This document shows, one piece after another, positions 10,529 through 18,543 of a stretch of 64,000 bases of DNA. The stretch lies in the NCBI RefSeq assembly GCF_900103275.1, contig NZ_FNGP01000001.1, positions 930,001 through 994,000 of the forward strand, given 5' to 3'. Source of the DNA: Tessaracoccus oleiagri. Lineage in GTDB: Bacteria; Actinomycetota; Actinomycetes; Propionibacteriales; Propionibacteriaceae. The position numbers and the translations under genes are program-made. Under the pieces are notes generated by a model. The model was not told the DNA's origin. It ran no database searches and was given only the letters and a program-made list of their open reading frames with translations. The number at the start of each line of letters is the position of its first letter. Positions within the stretch are counted from its first letter, which is position 1.

Positions 10529-11481
10529 ACGCCGTCGCCGGCCACCGCGTCCTCTTCGTCGGGGGCAAGGGCGGGGTCGGCAAGACCTCCGTGAGCTCCG
10601 CACTCGGCCACGCGCTGATGCGGCGCGGGAGAAGGGTCCTGCTCGTCTCGACGGATCCCGCCCACAACCTCGGCCACCTTTGGGAGCGGAAGGTGGGCGA
10701 CGACCCCACCCGGCTCGCGTCCTCGCCCGACGGCGGTCTGATCGACGGCGTGGAGATCGACCCGAAGACCGTCGTCGAGCGCCACTTCGACGCCGTCCTC
10801 CTGCAGATGGAGCGCATGCTGCCGGAGCGGCTCCACGGGCCTGCCAAGCGGCACCTCGAGGGGGCCCGTCACGCCCCGGGCAGCCACGAGTCGGCGATGC
10901 TGGAGCGGATCGCGGAGGCCACCGAGCTCGGCCTGCGCGACTACGACGTCGTCATCTTCGACACCGCCCCGAGCGGGCACACGCTGCGGCTGCTCATGCT
11001 GCCCGAGCAGCTCACCGACTGGGCCGAGACGCTGCTGCGCAGCCGGGCGAGATCGGAGCAGTTCTCCGCCGTGCTGGAGTCGATCGTGCCGCACAAGGAG
11101 CAGCCGCCCACCGACCGGGACGCCGCCCTGCGTCGCACCCTGATCAGGCGCCGCGAGCGGTTCGCCCGGCTGCGCGACGTGCTCCATGACGACGCCGCCT
11201 TCGTCCTCGTGACCCTCGCCGAGCCAATGCCGATGGCCGAGTCGCTCGAGCTCGCCCTGCACCTGGACGAGATCGGCGTCACCCTCGCCGCGGTGGTCAT
11301 CAACCGCCGCTCGCCCGGCGACGCCGGCGAGGTGCTCGCCGAGCGCAGGCGGCTGGAGGACGTCCAGGTGGAGCGGCTCCGCGCCGTCCTCGCCAGCGTG
11401 CCCACCGTCGAGCTGCCGCTGCTGCGCGGGCACCCCTCGGGCGAGGCCGGGGTGGACGCCCTGGCCCAGCAGCTCGACTGA
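10519..11481 (+). CDS. ArsA/Get3-family ATPase linked to cstA
   Basis: A 320-residue single-domain P-loop ATPase of the ArsA/Get3 type. It has the deviant Walker A GGKGGVGKTS (about residues 16-25), switch region STDPAHNL and FDTAPSGHTLRLLMLP. There is no cysteine anywhere in the protein. It therefore lacks both the metal-binding cysteines of arsenite-pump ArsA and the zinc CxxC of eukaryotic Get3. It overlaps the CC-ending small gene by ten bases. A role handling that partner or the CstA membrane protein is inference; arsenic resistance is unlikely. Confidence 0.88.
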   Translation: MLLNAVAGHRVLFVGGKGGVGKTSVSSALGHALMRRGRRVLLVSTDPAHNLGHLWERKVGDDPTRLASSPDGGLIDGVEIDPKTVVERHFDAVLLQMERMLPERLHGPAKRHLEGARHAPGSHESAMLERIAEATELGLRDYDVVIFDTAPSGHTLRLLMLPEQLTDWAETLLRSRARSEQFSAVLESIVPHKEQPPTDRDAALRRTLIRRRERFARLRDVLHDDAAFVLVTLAEPMPMAESLELALHLDEIGVTLAAVVINRRSPGDAGEVLAERRRLEDVQVERLRAVLASVPTVELPLLRGHPSGEAGVDALAQQLD

Positions 11482-11485
11482 GTGG

Positions 11486-13714
11486 CTAGTCGCGGATCAC
11501 CATCGCCTGGCCGCCGAAGGCCGGCAGCTCCAGGTTGAAGCCGCTCATCTCGTCGATGTTGGCCACCTTGCGCCGGGTGTTCAGGTCGAAGGCGCGCCCG
11601 GCGGGGAGCAGCGCCGACTGGACCCGGGCCTCGATCTTCTCGGGCCCGAAGTTGAGCGCGGTGATCTGGGTCGTGCCCGAGGCCAGCTCGTTGACCAGCA
11701 CCAGCAGCGACTTCTGGTTGACGTCGGGCACGTCGACGAGGGTGGCCGCGTCGATCCCGCCGCGCTTGCGCACCTTCAGCACCTCGGACAGCCGCGACGC
11801 GAACGAGGTCTCCCGCTTCAACTGCTCCGGCAGGGGGCCGTAGAGTGCGCGGGCCCTCGGCATCCCGGAGCTCGACTTCTTCGCGTCGGGAGCCACCCCG
11901 AGGATGTCGTAGGCGCCGCGCTCGATCCAGCGGGTGTCGCCGCTGCTGATCAGCGCCTGCACCTCCTGCCGGGGCAGCGGCAGCGCGCCGACGAGGTCCC
12001 ACCCCGAGAGGGCGAACACGCCGGGCTGCCAGGCGTTGAACTTGCACAGCAGCAGGTGCGCCTGCTGGATGCGGCGGGCCACGGCGTCGGTGATGTCGTC
12101 GAGGTTGTCGATCCCGAGGCTGGCGGCGACGATCGAGGCGGTCGTGCTCGCGATGCCGTTCGTGGTGAACACGGCGTTGTAGGGCGCCGCCTCGCCGGTG
12201 AGCCTGTCGCGCATCGTCTGGCGGATGTGCTCGGCGAGCGTCTGCCCGGTGTACTGCTCGCCGCCCAACTCGTAGACGTCGTCGCGGTGGGCGGCGGCGA
12301 AGTGCACGAGCTCGTAGGTCAGCTCGTCGTGGTTCTGCATCGCGTGGATGAGCGACGCCTGGTCGACACCGATCTCCATGGCCTCCCGCAGCACGAGCCG
12401 CAGGAACTCGGTGTCGGCGGTGGCGAGCGCCACCTGCGCGGCCGGGCGGGTGATGAAGTCGTACGAGAGGTCCGGGCCGACCGCGCCCGTCTTCTGGATG
12501 TCGTCGATCGCGAGGTTCAGCTCCTGGAAGGTGAAGCCGCCCACCTTGCGCACGAGCGACCCGATGAGCTGGTTCGCCGCGAGCGACAGCGGGTGGCCCT
12601 CCGACCACGCGGGCGCTTCGAAGCTGCGCTCCACCCCGAGGAACCCGTTCGCGTCGAGCCGCAGGCCGCCGGAGCCCAGGTCGAGCAGGGAGTGCAGCGC
12701 GTCGCCCATGACCAGGCGCATGCCCGCGCAGGTGGGGTCGAGCCAGTTGATCGTCGGCTGGCCCTCCTTGAAGTAGTGCAGGTAGACCCAGCGGCGCACC
12801 CGTCCCTTGTAGTCGCGGATCGGCGGGGTGACCGACCAGTTGGTCTCCTTCACGCCCGGCTCGTAGAAGATGACGCGCTGCAACTCGCCGATGATGTAGC
12901 CCTCGGCGGCCAGGGCCTGCTCCGCCTCGACGCCCAGGTTGACCGAGTCGCGGCCCTCGGGAACGTCGGGAAGCAGGTGCCAGGCCTCCTCCGGGATGTC
13001 GACCATGTGGTAGATGCCGGGGTAGTCGCGGTAGTTCAGCTCGGCGAGCCGGAAGTCGGCGCCCTTGCCGGTGTGTCCGGGGACGATGTCGTCGATGACC
13101 GTGCCACCCATGCGCGTGGCCGTCTCGCACATGTCGCGGAACTCGTCCTCGGTGCCGAAGAGCGGGTCGATCGCCATCGAGATGCGGTCGAAGTGGCCGT
13201 CGACGCTGGGCGTCGGCTCCCAGCCCTTCAGGCCGCCGGCCAGCTTGACCGGGCCGGTGTGCACCGCGTCGATCCCCACCTGCTTGAACGCCTCCCACAG
13301 CTCCTGCGAGCCGAGCGAGTTCAAGAACGACTGGCCCGGCTTCGTGATGTGCGACAGCGGGTAGGCCGTGTACCAGACCGACGCCCGGGCGAGCGCGGCC
13401 CGGGGGTCCGGGTGCGCGTAGGGGTTGGACCACATGGTGTGCTTGCCGGCGAGCTGGCGGGCGACGCGCTCCGCATCGTGCAGCATGGACTGCTCCTCCA
13501 GCCACTCCACGTAGGCGCGGTTCGAGCCGGTGGGCTCGAAGGGCGGCGTGATCGGGCTGTCGTCGATGCTGCGACGCCGTGCACGCGGCCTCAGCCGGGT
13601 GGGGCGCGCGGCGAAGCGCTGCTCGTCGAAGCTGATCTCGGGGAGTTCCTCGACGACTTCGGGAGCGTCGGCGAAGGTCTCCTGGGGGACAGGTCCGCTG
13701 TTCTTGCTCGTCAC
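11486..13714 (-). CDS. GH13 alpha-amylase-superfamily enzyme, TreS-like (maltose glucosyltransferase/trehalose synthase)
   Basis: A 742-residue protein with an unusual basic, Pro/Glu-rich N-terminal region (about 1-60), then a GH13 barrel. Region I is [11 protein letters not shown], the nucleophile Asp354 lies in RLDANGF, the acid/base Glu398 in FQELNL and Asp463 in QNHDEL. A C-terminal beta domain follows. The overall form resembles propionibacterial enzymes annotated as trehalose synthase, which interconvert maltose and trehalose; specificity cannot be read from the sequence. The GTG start at 13714 is chosen because TAGCGT lies 7 bases upstream, a leaderless arrangement. It is convergent with the ArsA-like gene, 4 bases apart. 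Confidence 0.75.
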   Translation of the reverse strand: MTSKNSGPVPQETFADAPEVVEELPEISFDEQRFAARPTRLRPRARRRSIDDSPITPPFEPTGSNRAYVEWLEEQSMLHDAERVARQLAGKHTMWSNPYAHPDPRAALARASVWYTAYPLSHITKPGQSFLNSLGSQELWEAFKQVGIDAVHTGPVKLAGGLKGWEPTPSVDGHFDRISMAIDPLFGTEDEFRDMCETATRMGGTVIDDIVPGHTGKGADFRLAELNYRDYPGIYHMVDIPEEAWHLLPDVPEGRDSVNLGVEAEQALAAEGYIIGELQRVIFYEPGVKETNWSVTPPIRDYKGRVRRWVYLHYFKEGQPTINWLDPTCAGMRLVMGDALHSLLDLGSGGLRLDANGFLGVERSFEAPAWSEGHPLSLAANQLIGSLVRKVGGFTFQELNLAIDDIQKTGAVGPDLSYDFITRPAAQVALATADTEFLRLVLREAMEIGVDQASLIHAMQNHDELTYELVHFAAAHRDDVYELGGEQYTGQTLAEHIRQTMRDRLTGEAAPYNAVFTTNGIASTTASIVAASLGIDNLDDITDAVARRIQQAHLLLCKFNAWQPGVFALSGWDLVGALPLPRQEVQALISSGDTRWIERGAYDILGVAPDAKKSSSGMPRARALYGPLPEQLKRETSFASRLSEVLKVRKRGGIDAATLVDVPDVNQKSLLVLVNELASGTTQITALNFGPEKIEARVQSALLPAGRAFDLNTRRKVANIDEMSGFNLELPAFGGQAMVIRD

Positions 13715-13721
13715 CTGCTCA

Positions 13722-13727
13722 ACGCTA
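13722..13727 (-). promoter_or_regulatory. Candidate -10 element (TAGCGT) for the GH13 gene
   Basis: Read on the minus strand, TAGCGT is followed by 7 bases and then the GTG start at 13714. No strong Shine-Dalgarno is seen, which favours leaderless transcription. Confidence 0.45.
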
Positions 13728-13769
13728 CCGACTCGGTGCGAGCACCGGCCAGCATCCAGCACCTTCGCG

Positions 13770-13783
13770 TACCCCCGGGGGTA
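13770..13783. promoter_or_regulatory. CsoR-family-type operator (TACCC-CCGG-GGGTA)
   Basis: A perfect 14-base palindrome with TACCC and GGGTA arms separated by four bases, the spacing used by CsoR/CstR/RcnR-type repressors. It lies 67 bases before the DUF302 start and 56 bases before the divergent GH13 start. A second site of the same layout is at 51513-51528. Confidence 0.6.
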
Positions 13784-13850
13784 TGGTGGGTTTGTCCCCG
13801 CCGGCCACGGCCGCCCCCCTCAGGGTCCATGATCAACACAGGAGGAAACC

Positions 13851-14246
13851 ATGAGCTACGGACTGCAGATCGATCTCGAGGAGCCCTTCGACGAGGTGCT
13901 CCCGAAGGTCCGGGAGTCGCTCGCCGAGAGCGGCTTCGGCATCCTGACCGAGATCGACATCAAGAAGACCCTCAAGAACAAGATCGACGTCGACGTCGAG
14001 GACCAGGTCATCCTCGGCGCCTGCAACCCCCGGTTCGCCTACCAGGGGCTCCAGGTGGAGCCGTCGCTGGGCGTGCTGCTGCCCTGCAACGTGGTGGTGC
14101 GCCGCACGGGCGAGTTGACCGTCGTCGAGGCCGTCGACCCCGAGGCGATGTTCACCGTCACCAAGAACCCGGAGATGGAGCCGCTCGCCGACCAGGTGCG
14201 CACCGCGCTCAAGGAGGCACTCGACCGCCTCTCCGGCGACGCCTGA
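13851..14246 (+). CDS. DUF302 domain protein
   Basis: A 131-residue soluble protein of the DUF302 family, recognised by the fold-wide pattern GFGILTEIDIKKTLKNK, LGACNPRFAYQGL and LLPCNVVVRR. Two cysteines lie in these conserved segments (ACNP and PCNV). The family's biochemical role is not established; members often occur near sulfur- or metal-stress genes. A strong AGGAGGAAACC precedes the ATG. The palindrome at 13770-13783 upstream suggests control by a CsoR-family repressor, whose gene is not in this window. Confidence 0.88.
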   Translation: MSYGLQIDLEEPFDEVLPKVRESLAESGFGILTEIDIKKTLKNKIDVDVEDQVILGACNPRFAYQGLQVEPSLGVLLPCNVVVRRTGELTVVEAVDPEAMFTVTKNPEMEPLADQVRTALKEALDRLSGDA

Positions 14247-14254
14247 GCCGCGCC

Positions 14255-14845
14255 TCAGCGGGCGAGGAAGGCCAGCGCCTCCTGCTGCCGCAGGAGGGGT
14301 TGGCGCATCTCGGTCTTCAGGAAGTCGAGCATCGCGTCGGCGAGTTCTGGGTTCTCGGAGGTGACCGCGTCCACGGCGATCGACGCGTGGAAGTCGTGGG
14401 CGAACGCGTCCGACGCGGTCTGGTTGACGCACGAGTGCGTCGAGATGCCGCACAGCAGGAGGTGCGTCACGCCGCGCTCCTCGAGCCGCTCCAGCAGGTC
14501 CGTGCGGTGGAAGGAGCTGTCCCGCGTCTTCACGATCTCGACGTGGTCGCCGGTGACGAGCCCGTCGAGGAACTCCGCCTGCCGGGTGCCCGGGAACGCG
14601 AACCCTTGGTCGTCCTCCATCATGTTCACGGTCCACGTCGAGCGGTCGCGCTCGTGCTGGGTGCGCACCAGGAAGACCGGCCGCCCCGCGTCGTGCGCGG
14701 CGCGGATCAGTTCGTTGACCTTCGGCAGGAGCTCCGTCTCCTTGCCCGCGAGGCCGGGCAATTCGAAGTAGCTGTTCTGCATGTCGATGACGACGAGGGC
14801 GCGTTCCCCCTCGCCTCGGGGGCCGTGGCCCGGTGCGTTGTCCAT
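14255..14845 (-). CDS. Isochorismatase-family cysteine hydrolase
   Basis: A 196-residue hydrolase with the family triad visible as Asp21 (VVIDMQN), Lys106 (EIVKTRDSSF) and Cys139 (GISTHSCVNQT). Family members hydrolyse amides such as nicotinamide or isochorismate-like vinyl ethers. The substrate is not clear and the nicotinamidase metal motif is not obvious. I start at 14845 (MDNAPGHG) rather than 14890, because the longer form would run through the end of the SDR gene. It may be co-transcribed with the two SDR genes upstream. Confidence 0.85.
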   Translation of the reverse strand: MDNAPGHGPRGEGERALVVIDMQNSYFELPGLAGKETELLPKVNELIRAAHDAGRPVFLVRTQHERDRSTWTVNMMEDDQGFAFPGTRQAEFLDGLVTGDHVEIVKTRDSSFHRTDLLERLEERGVTHLLLCGISTHSCVNQTASDAFAHDFHASIAVDAVTSENPELADAMLDFLKTEMRQPLLRQQEALAFLAR

Positions 14846-14870
14846 CGGTCCATTGTGGGGGACGGACGCG

Positions 14871-15599
14871 TCACACGGCGGTGAAGCCACCGTCGATCGG
14901 CAGCGTCACGGCGCTGATCATGCTCGCCTCGTTGCTGAGGAGGAAGGCGATCGGGGCGGCGATCTCGTCCTCGGTGGCGTAGCGCCCGAGCGGCATGGCC
15001 TCCAGGAGCTTCCCGCCCGTCTCGGGCTTGTCCCAGTACCAGGCGGACATCGGCGTCATGACCACCGTCGGGTTCACGGCGTTGACGCGGATGCCGTGCG
15101 GGCCCAGCTCCAGGGCGCTCACGCGGGTGATGGTGTCGACGGCGCCCTTCGAGGCTCCGTAGGAGACGTGCCCGGTGAGCGCGACGAGGGAGGCCTGGCT
15201 CGAGACGTTGACGATGGCGCCGCCGCGACCGGCAGCGATCATCTCGCGCGCCGCGTACTTCGTCACCAGCAGCGTGCCGCGGGCATTCACGGCGATGACG
15301 CGGTCGAACACCTCGATGTCCGTGTCCTGGGGGGCGGCGATCTCGCCGCCGTCGCCACCGCAGTTGACGACGCCGTACCAGTCGATCCCGGAGACGGCGC
15401 CCTCGATGGAGGCCTCGTCGCGGAGGTCGAAGGGCAGGGGGAACGCGCCGGTCTCGTCGCAGAGCGCTCGGATCTTGTCCGTGTCGCGCCCGCTGGCGTA
15501 CACCGTGCAGCCGGCGGAGCGGAGCCGCCGCACCGTCGCGGCGCCGATGCCGCCGCTGGCGCCCGTGACGAGGTAGGGGCCGTCGTGGAAGGTGAGCAT
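14871..15599 (-). CDS. SDR dehydrogenase of the L-xylulose reductase (DCXR) type
   Basis: A 242-residue short-chain dehydrogenase with the cofactor motif TGASGGIG (residues 13-20) and the active site S/Y/K in NVSSQASLVALTGHVSYGASKG. The stretch ALELGPHGIRVNAVNPTVVM closely resembles mammalian L-xylulose reductase, which interconverts xylitol and L-xylulose. The usual NNAG motif is replaced by NCGG, which is unusual. It lies one base after the ribitol-dehydrogenase-like gene and so forms a pentitol oxidation pair with it. Xylitol as substrate is inference. Confidence 0.82.
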   Translation of the reverse strand: MLTFHDGPYLVTGASGGIGAATVRRLRSAGCTVYASGRDTDKIRALCDETGAFPLPFDLRDEASIEGAVSGIDWYGVVNCGGDGGEIAAPQDTDIEVFDRVIAVNARGTLLVTKYAAREMIAAGRGGAIVNVSSQASLVALTGHVSYGASKGAVDTITRVSALELGPHGIRVNAVNPTVVMTPMSAWYWDKPETGGKLLEAMPLGRYATEDEIAAPIAFLLSNEASMISAVTLPIDGGFTAV

Positions 15600-15600
15600 G

Positions 15601-16332
15601 TCAGATCTCCTGGTTGGTGGGGAGGAGGACCACGTCGCGGATCGTGACGTGGCGGGGGCGGTCGAGCATGAAGCAGATGGTGTCGGTCACCTGCGAGACC
15701 TCGATGCCGCGGGCGGCGGCGGCCTCGTCGCTGATGCGCTCGTCGTCGCGGTCGTAGCCCCACAACTCGGTCAGGACGACACCGGGGCCGATGGACATGA
15801 CGCGGATGCCTGTGCCGACGAGCTGGCGCCGCAGGGTGTGCGCGAAGGAGACCATGGCGTGCTTCGAGGCCGAGTAGACCGGCTCCCAGTGGATGTCCTG
15901 GTAGCCCGAGACCGAGGTCACGAGCAGCACGTCGCCGCGGCCGGCGGCCCGCATCGTCGGCAGCGCGGAGCGCACCAGCTGGATCGAGCCGGTGACGTTC
16001 ACGCCCAGCAGCGCGTCCACACCGGCCGGCGGGGCATCGTCCAGCTCGCCCCCGAAGTAGAGACCCGCGTTGACGACGAGCGTGTCCAGCGTCCCGAACT
16101 CCGCGAGGGCCGCTGCCACGACCTCCTCGGCGCTCCCGGGGACGCCGAGATCGGCCGCGACCACGAGGGTCGGGGATTCGCATGCCGAGGCGACCGCCTC
16201 GAGGCGGGCCCGGTCGCGCCCGACGAGCACGAGGGCGGTGTCGCCGCGCCGGGCGAGCCGGAGGGCGAGGTCGCGCCCGATGCCGGAGCTGGCGCCGGTG
16301 ATGAGGGTCACGGGTAGGTCGGTCCTGGTCAT
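15601..16332 (-). CDS. SDR dehydrogenase of the ribitol 2-dehydrogenase type
   Basis: A 243-residue short-chain dehydrogenase. It shows TGASSGIG for NAD binding, VNAGLY, and WEPVYSASKHAMVSFAHTLR, which matches the active-site surroundings of Klebsiella ribitol 2-dehydrogenase (WEPVYTASKFAVQAF). The C-terminal HVTIRDVVLLPTNQ is likewise close. The predicted reaction is ribitol to D-ribulose. AGGAGG lies ahead of the ATG at 16332. It is divergent from the FrcBCA-like importer across a 320-base regulatory region with two operator-like sites. Confidence 0.82.
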   Translation of the reverse strand: MTRTDLPVTLITGASSGIGRDLALRLARRGDTALVLVGRDRARLEAVASACESPTLVVAADLGVPGSAEEVVAAALAEFGTLDTLVVNAGLYFGGELDDAPPAGVDALLGVNVTGSIQLVRSALPTMRAAGRGDVLLVTSVSGYQDIHWEPVYSASKHAMVSFAHTLRRQLVGTGIRVMSIGPGVVLTELWGYDRDDERISDEAAAARGIEVSQVTDTICFMLDRPRHVTIRDVVLLPTNQEI

Positions 16333-16460
16333 CGGTCCTCCTGGGCTCGGGGTACAGGGGTGACGTGGCGGCTGCGGCGCCGCCCGAGCGTCGTCACGTC
16401 GGCGATTCTGGCACAGCACGAGCGCGCCGGCGACGGGTTGTTGCAGATTGATAAAAACCA

Positions 16461-16490
16461 TTGACATCGTTGGCATTCGCTTCTTAGAGT
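16461..16490 (+). promoter_or_regulatory. Promoter of the FrcBCA-like importer operon
   Basis: TTGACA at 16461-16466 and TAGAGT at 16485-16490 are separated by 18 bases. The -35 box overlaps an operator-like repeat, so a bound repressor would block it. Confidence 0.6.
16462..16475. promoter_or_regulatory. LacI-type operator-like site 1
   Basis: TGACATCGTTGGCA matches the site at 21040 (TGACAACGTTAGCA) in 12 of 14 positions and has the central CG step typical of LacI-family operators. It overlaps the -35 box of the importer promoter. Confidence 0.5.
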
Positions 16491-16504
16491 GGCGTGCACA
16501 TCCG

Positions 16505-16520
16505 AATGACAACGTTGTAC
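16505..16520. promoter_or_regulatory. LacI-type operator-like site 2
   Basis: AATGACAACGTTGTAC contains the perfect palindrome ACAACGTTGT and shares its first 12 bases with the site upstream of the PfkB gene (AATGACAACGTT). It lies about 15 bases after the -10 box, where a repressor would block elongation or initiation. Confidence 0.6.
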
Positions 16521-16652
16521 TAGGTCCGCCGCGGCGGACTCACGGAGCGGTCGTCGAGCAGTATCCGGCGCCCGCAGCCTCACTCAAGTAGCCACCCCCG
16601 ACCACGGCCGGTCGGGATGGATCGCCACACCGACACAGCCAGGAGGCCATTG

Positions 16653-17465
16653 GTGACCGCACCACCCGAAACTCGGACACCCCTGCTCGAAGCGAGGGGC
16701 CTCAGTCGTCGCTTCGGCTCCGTGCAGGCCCTCGACCAGGCGGACTTCGACGTCCACGCCGGCGAGGTCGTCGCCCTCATCGGCGACAACGGCGCTGGGA
16801 AGTCGACGATGGTGAAGGCCATGACCGGCAACCTCGACATCGACGACGGCGAACTCCTCATGGACGGCCGCAGGGTGCACTTCGAGACCCCGCACGACGC
16901 CAGCGACGCCGGGATCGAGGTGGTGCACCAGGACCTGGCGCTCGCGCCGCACCTCGACCCCGCCGGGAACATGTTCCTCGGCCGCGAGATCGTCAGGGGC
17001 GGGATCCTGGGAAAGCTCGGCTTCCTGGACAACCGCGCCATGCAGGCGGAGGCGAAGCGGGCCTTCCAGGACCTGGGCTCCGCGGTGCGCCGCGTCGACG
17101 TGCCCATCGGTGAGATGTCCGGCGGGCAGCGGCAGAGCGTCGCCATCGCCCGCTCGGTCTCCTGGGCCAGCAAGGTGCTCTTCCTCGACGAGCCCACCGC
17201 CGCGCTCGGCGTCGTGCAGACGCAGAACGTGCTCGACATGATCAAGCGCGTCCGCGACAAGGGCGTCGCCGTGGTCCTCATCTCCCACTCCATGCCGCAC
17301 GTCCTGGAGGTGGCGGACCGCATCCAGGTGCTCCGGCTGGGGCGGCGGGTGGCCACCTTCGACGGCCGCGACGCATCCGTCGAGCAACTCGTCGGCGCGA
17401 TGACCGGCGCCATCGAGGTGCACGACCGGAGCAGGACCACCGACGAGAGCAAGGGGCAGGCGTGA
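16653..17465 (+). CDS. Sugar ABC transporter ATP-binding protein (FrcA-like, single NBD)
   Basis: A 270-residue ATPase energising the importer made with the next two genes. Walker A is IGDNGAGKST, the signature is MSGGQRQSVAIARS and Walker B is VLFLDEPTAALG. Unlike RbsA-type proteins it has one nucleotide-binding domain, as in the rhizobial fructose importer FrcA. The GTG at 16653 is chosen because AGGAGG lies 6 bases upstream; an in-frame ATG at 16617 has no such site. It overlaps the permease start by four bases. Confidence 0.9.
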   Translation: MTAPPETRTPLLEARGLSRRFGSVQALDQADFDVHAGEVVALIGDNGAGKSTMVKAMTGNLDIDDGELLMDGRRVHFETPHDASDAGIEVVHQDLALAPHLDPAGNMFLGREIVRGGILGKLGFLDNRAMQAEAKRAFQDLGSAVRRVDVPIGEMSGGQRQSVAIARSVSWASKVLFLDEPTAALGVVQTQNVLDMIKRVRDKGVAVVLISHSMPHVLEVADRIQVLRLGRRVATFDGRDASVEQLVGAMTGAIEVHDRSRTTDESKGQA

Positions 17466-18517
17466 CCACCACCAACGAAGAGGTCAACAAGGGCGGCCTG
17501 CTCGCGCGCACGACCAAGATGCAGTCCTTCTGGATCTTCGTCGTCCTCGTCGTGATCATCGCGTTCTTCACGCTGATGGCCCCGGGCAAGTTCGCCACCT
17601 ACAACAACGTCACCAACATCGTGCAGAACGTGTCGATCTGGGCGGTGATCGCCGTCGGCATGACGTACATCATCATCACGGCGGGCATCGACCTGTCCGT
17701 CGGCTCGCTGCTCGTGTTCTCGTCGGTGATGTCGGCGAAGGTCATGGAGTCGATGGGCGGCGAAGGCTGGACCACCGCGCTGGTGGGTCTGCTCGTCGCG
17801 CTGGTGTCCGGCGTGGCGTGGGGACTGTTCAACGGGTTCGTGATCGCGAAGGCGAAGGTGCCGCCGCTCATCGTGACGCTGGGCTCCCTGTCGCTCGCGC
17901 TCGGCGCGGCGCAGATCATGACCGGCGGCCTCGACATCCGCTCGGCGCCGGTGGTGCTGCAGGACGTCATCGGCTACGGGCGCTTCCTCGGCATCCCCGC
18001 CATCTCGCTGATCTCGCTCGCCGTGGTGGTGATCGGCGGCGTCTGGCTCCACAAGACCAGGTTCGGCCGGTACACCTACGCGGTGGGCTCCAACGAGATC
18101 GCCGCCCGGCGCGTCGGCATCAACGTCGACCGGCACCTCATCCTCGTCTACGCGCTGGGCGGACTGCTCTGCGGACTGGCCGGGATCCTCTCGCTGTCGC
18201 AGTACGGCACCACCACCATCGCGGGGCAGAGCATGACGAACCTCAACGTCATCACCGCGGTGGTCATCGGCGGCACGTCGATCTTCGGCGGCCAGGGGTC
18301 GATGCTCGGCACGATGATCGGGCTCTTCATCCCGGCTGTCCTGCAGTCCGGGTTCGTCATCATCGGCGTCTCGCCCTACTGGCAGACGGCCGCGGTCGGC
18401 GCCATCCTCATCGCCGCGGTCTACGTGGACCAGCAGCGGCGCTCCCAGGTCCTGAGGGGCGGGAAGCCCCGCACCAAGGGCAAACAGCCAACCACCAAAC
18501 ACCCAGCCACCACCTGA
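17462..18517 (+). CDS. Sugar ABC transporter permease (RbsC/FrcC family)
   Basis: A 351-residue inner-membrane permease with about nine to ten hydrophobic helices. The family signature GIDLSVGSLLVFSSV appears early and SNEIAARRVGINVDR later. GGTSIFGGQGSMLGTMIG near the C terminus is typical of BPD_transp_2 carbohydrate permeases. The GTG start overlaps the ATPase stop. The Lys-rich tail (KGKQPTTKHPATT) is probably cytoplasmic. Confidence 0.92.
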   Translation: MTTTNEEVNKGGLLARTTKMQSFWIFVVLVVIIAFFTLMAPGKFATYNNVTNIVQNVSIWAVIAVGMTYIIITAGIDLSVGSLLVFSSVMSAKVMESMGGEGWTTALVGLLVALVSGVAWGLFNGFVIAKAKVPPLIVTLGSLSLALGAAQIMTGGLDIRSAPVVLQDVIGYGRFLGIPAISLISLAVVVIGGVWLHKTRFGRYTYAVGSNEIAARRVGINVDRHLILVYALGGLLCGLAGILSLSQYGTTTIAGQSMTNLNVITAVVIGGTSIFGGQGSMLGTMIGLFIPAVLQSGFVIIGVSPYWQTAAVGAILIAAVYVDQQRRSQVLRGGKPRTKGKQPTTKHPATT

Positions 18518-18543
18518 CCGAACACCAACCAAAGGAGAGAACG

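Larger units (their letters stand above)
16333..16652. other. Divergent intergenic regulatory region of the pentitol genes
   Basis: A 320-base gap without a credible gene. It is AT-richer than its surroundings around 16440-16520. It holds a sigma70-like promoter (16461-16490) and two operator-like repeats (16462-16475 and 16505-16520), followed by a long leader of about 150 bases before the ABC ATPase start. I see no riboswitch or terminator in the leader. Confidence 0.6.

Noticed and set aside
10519-11481. Arsenic resistance operon
   Set aside because: The ATPase has no cysteine, and there is no ArsB, ArsC or ArsR nearby; the partners are cstA and a CC-ending protein.
12056-14884. A 942-codon open frame on the plus strand opposite the GH13 gene
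   Set aside because: It is antisense to a recognisable enzyme, crosses three real genes and has no family resemblance.
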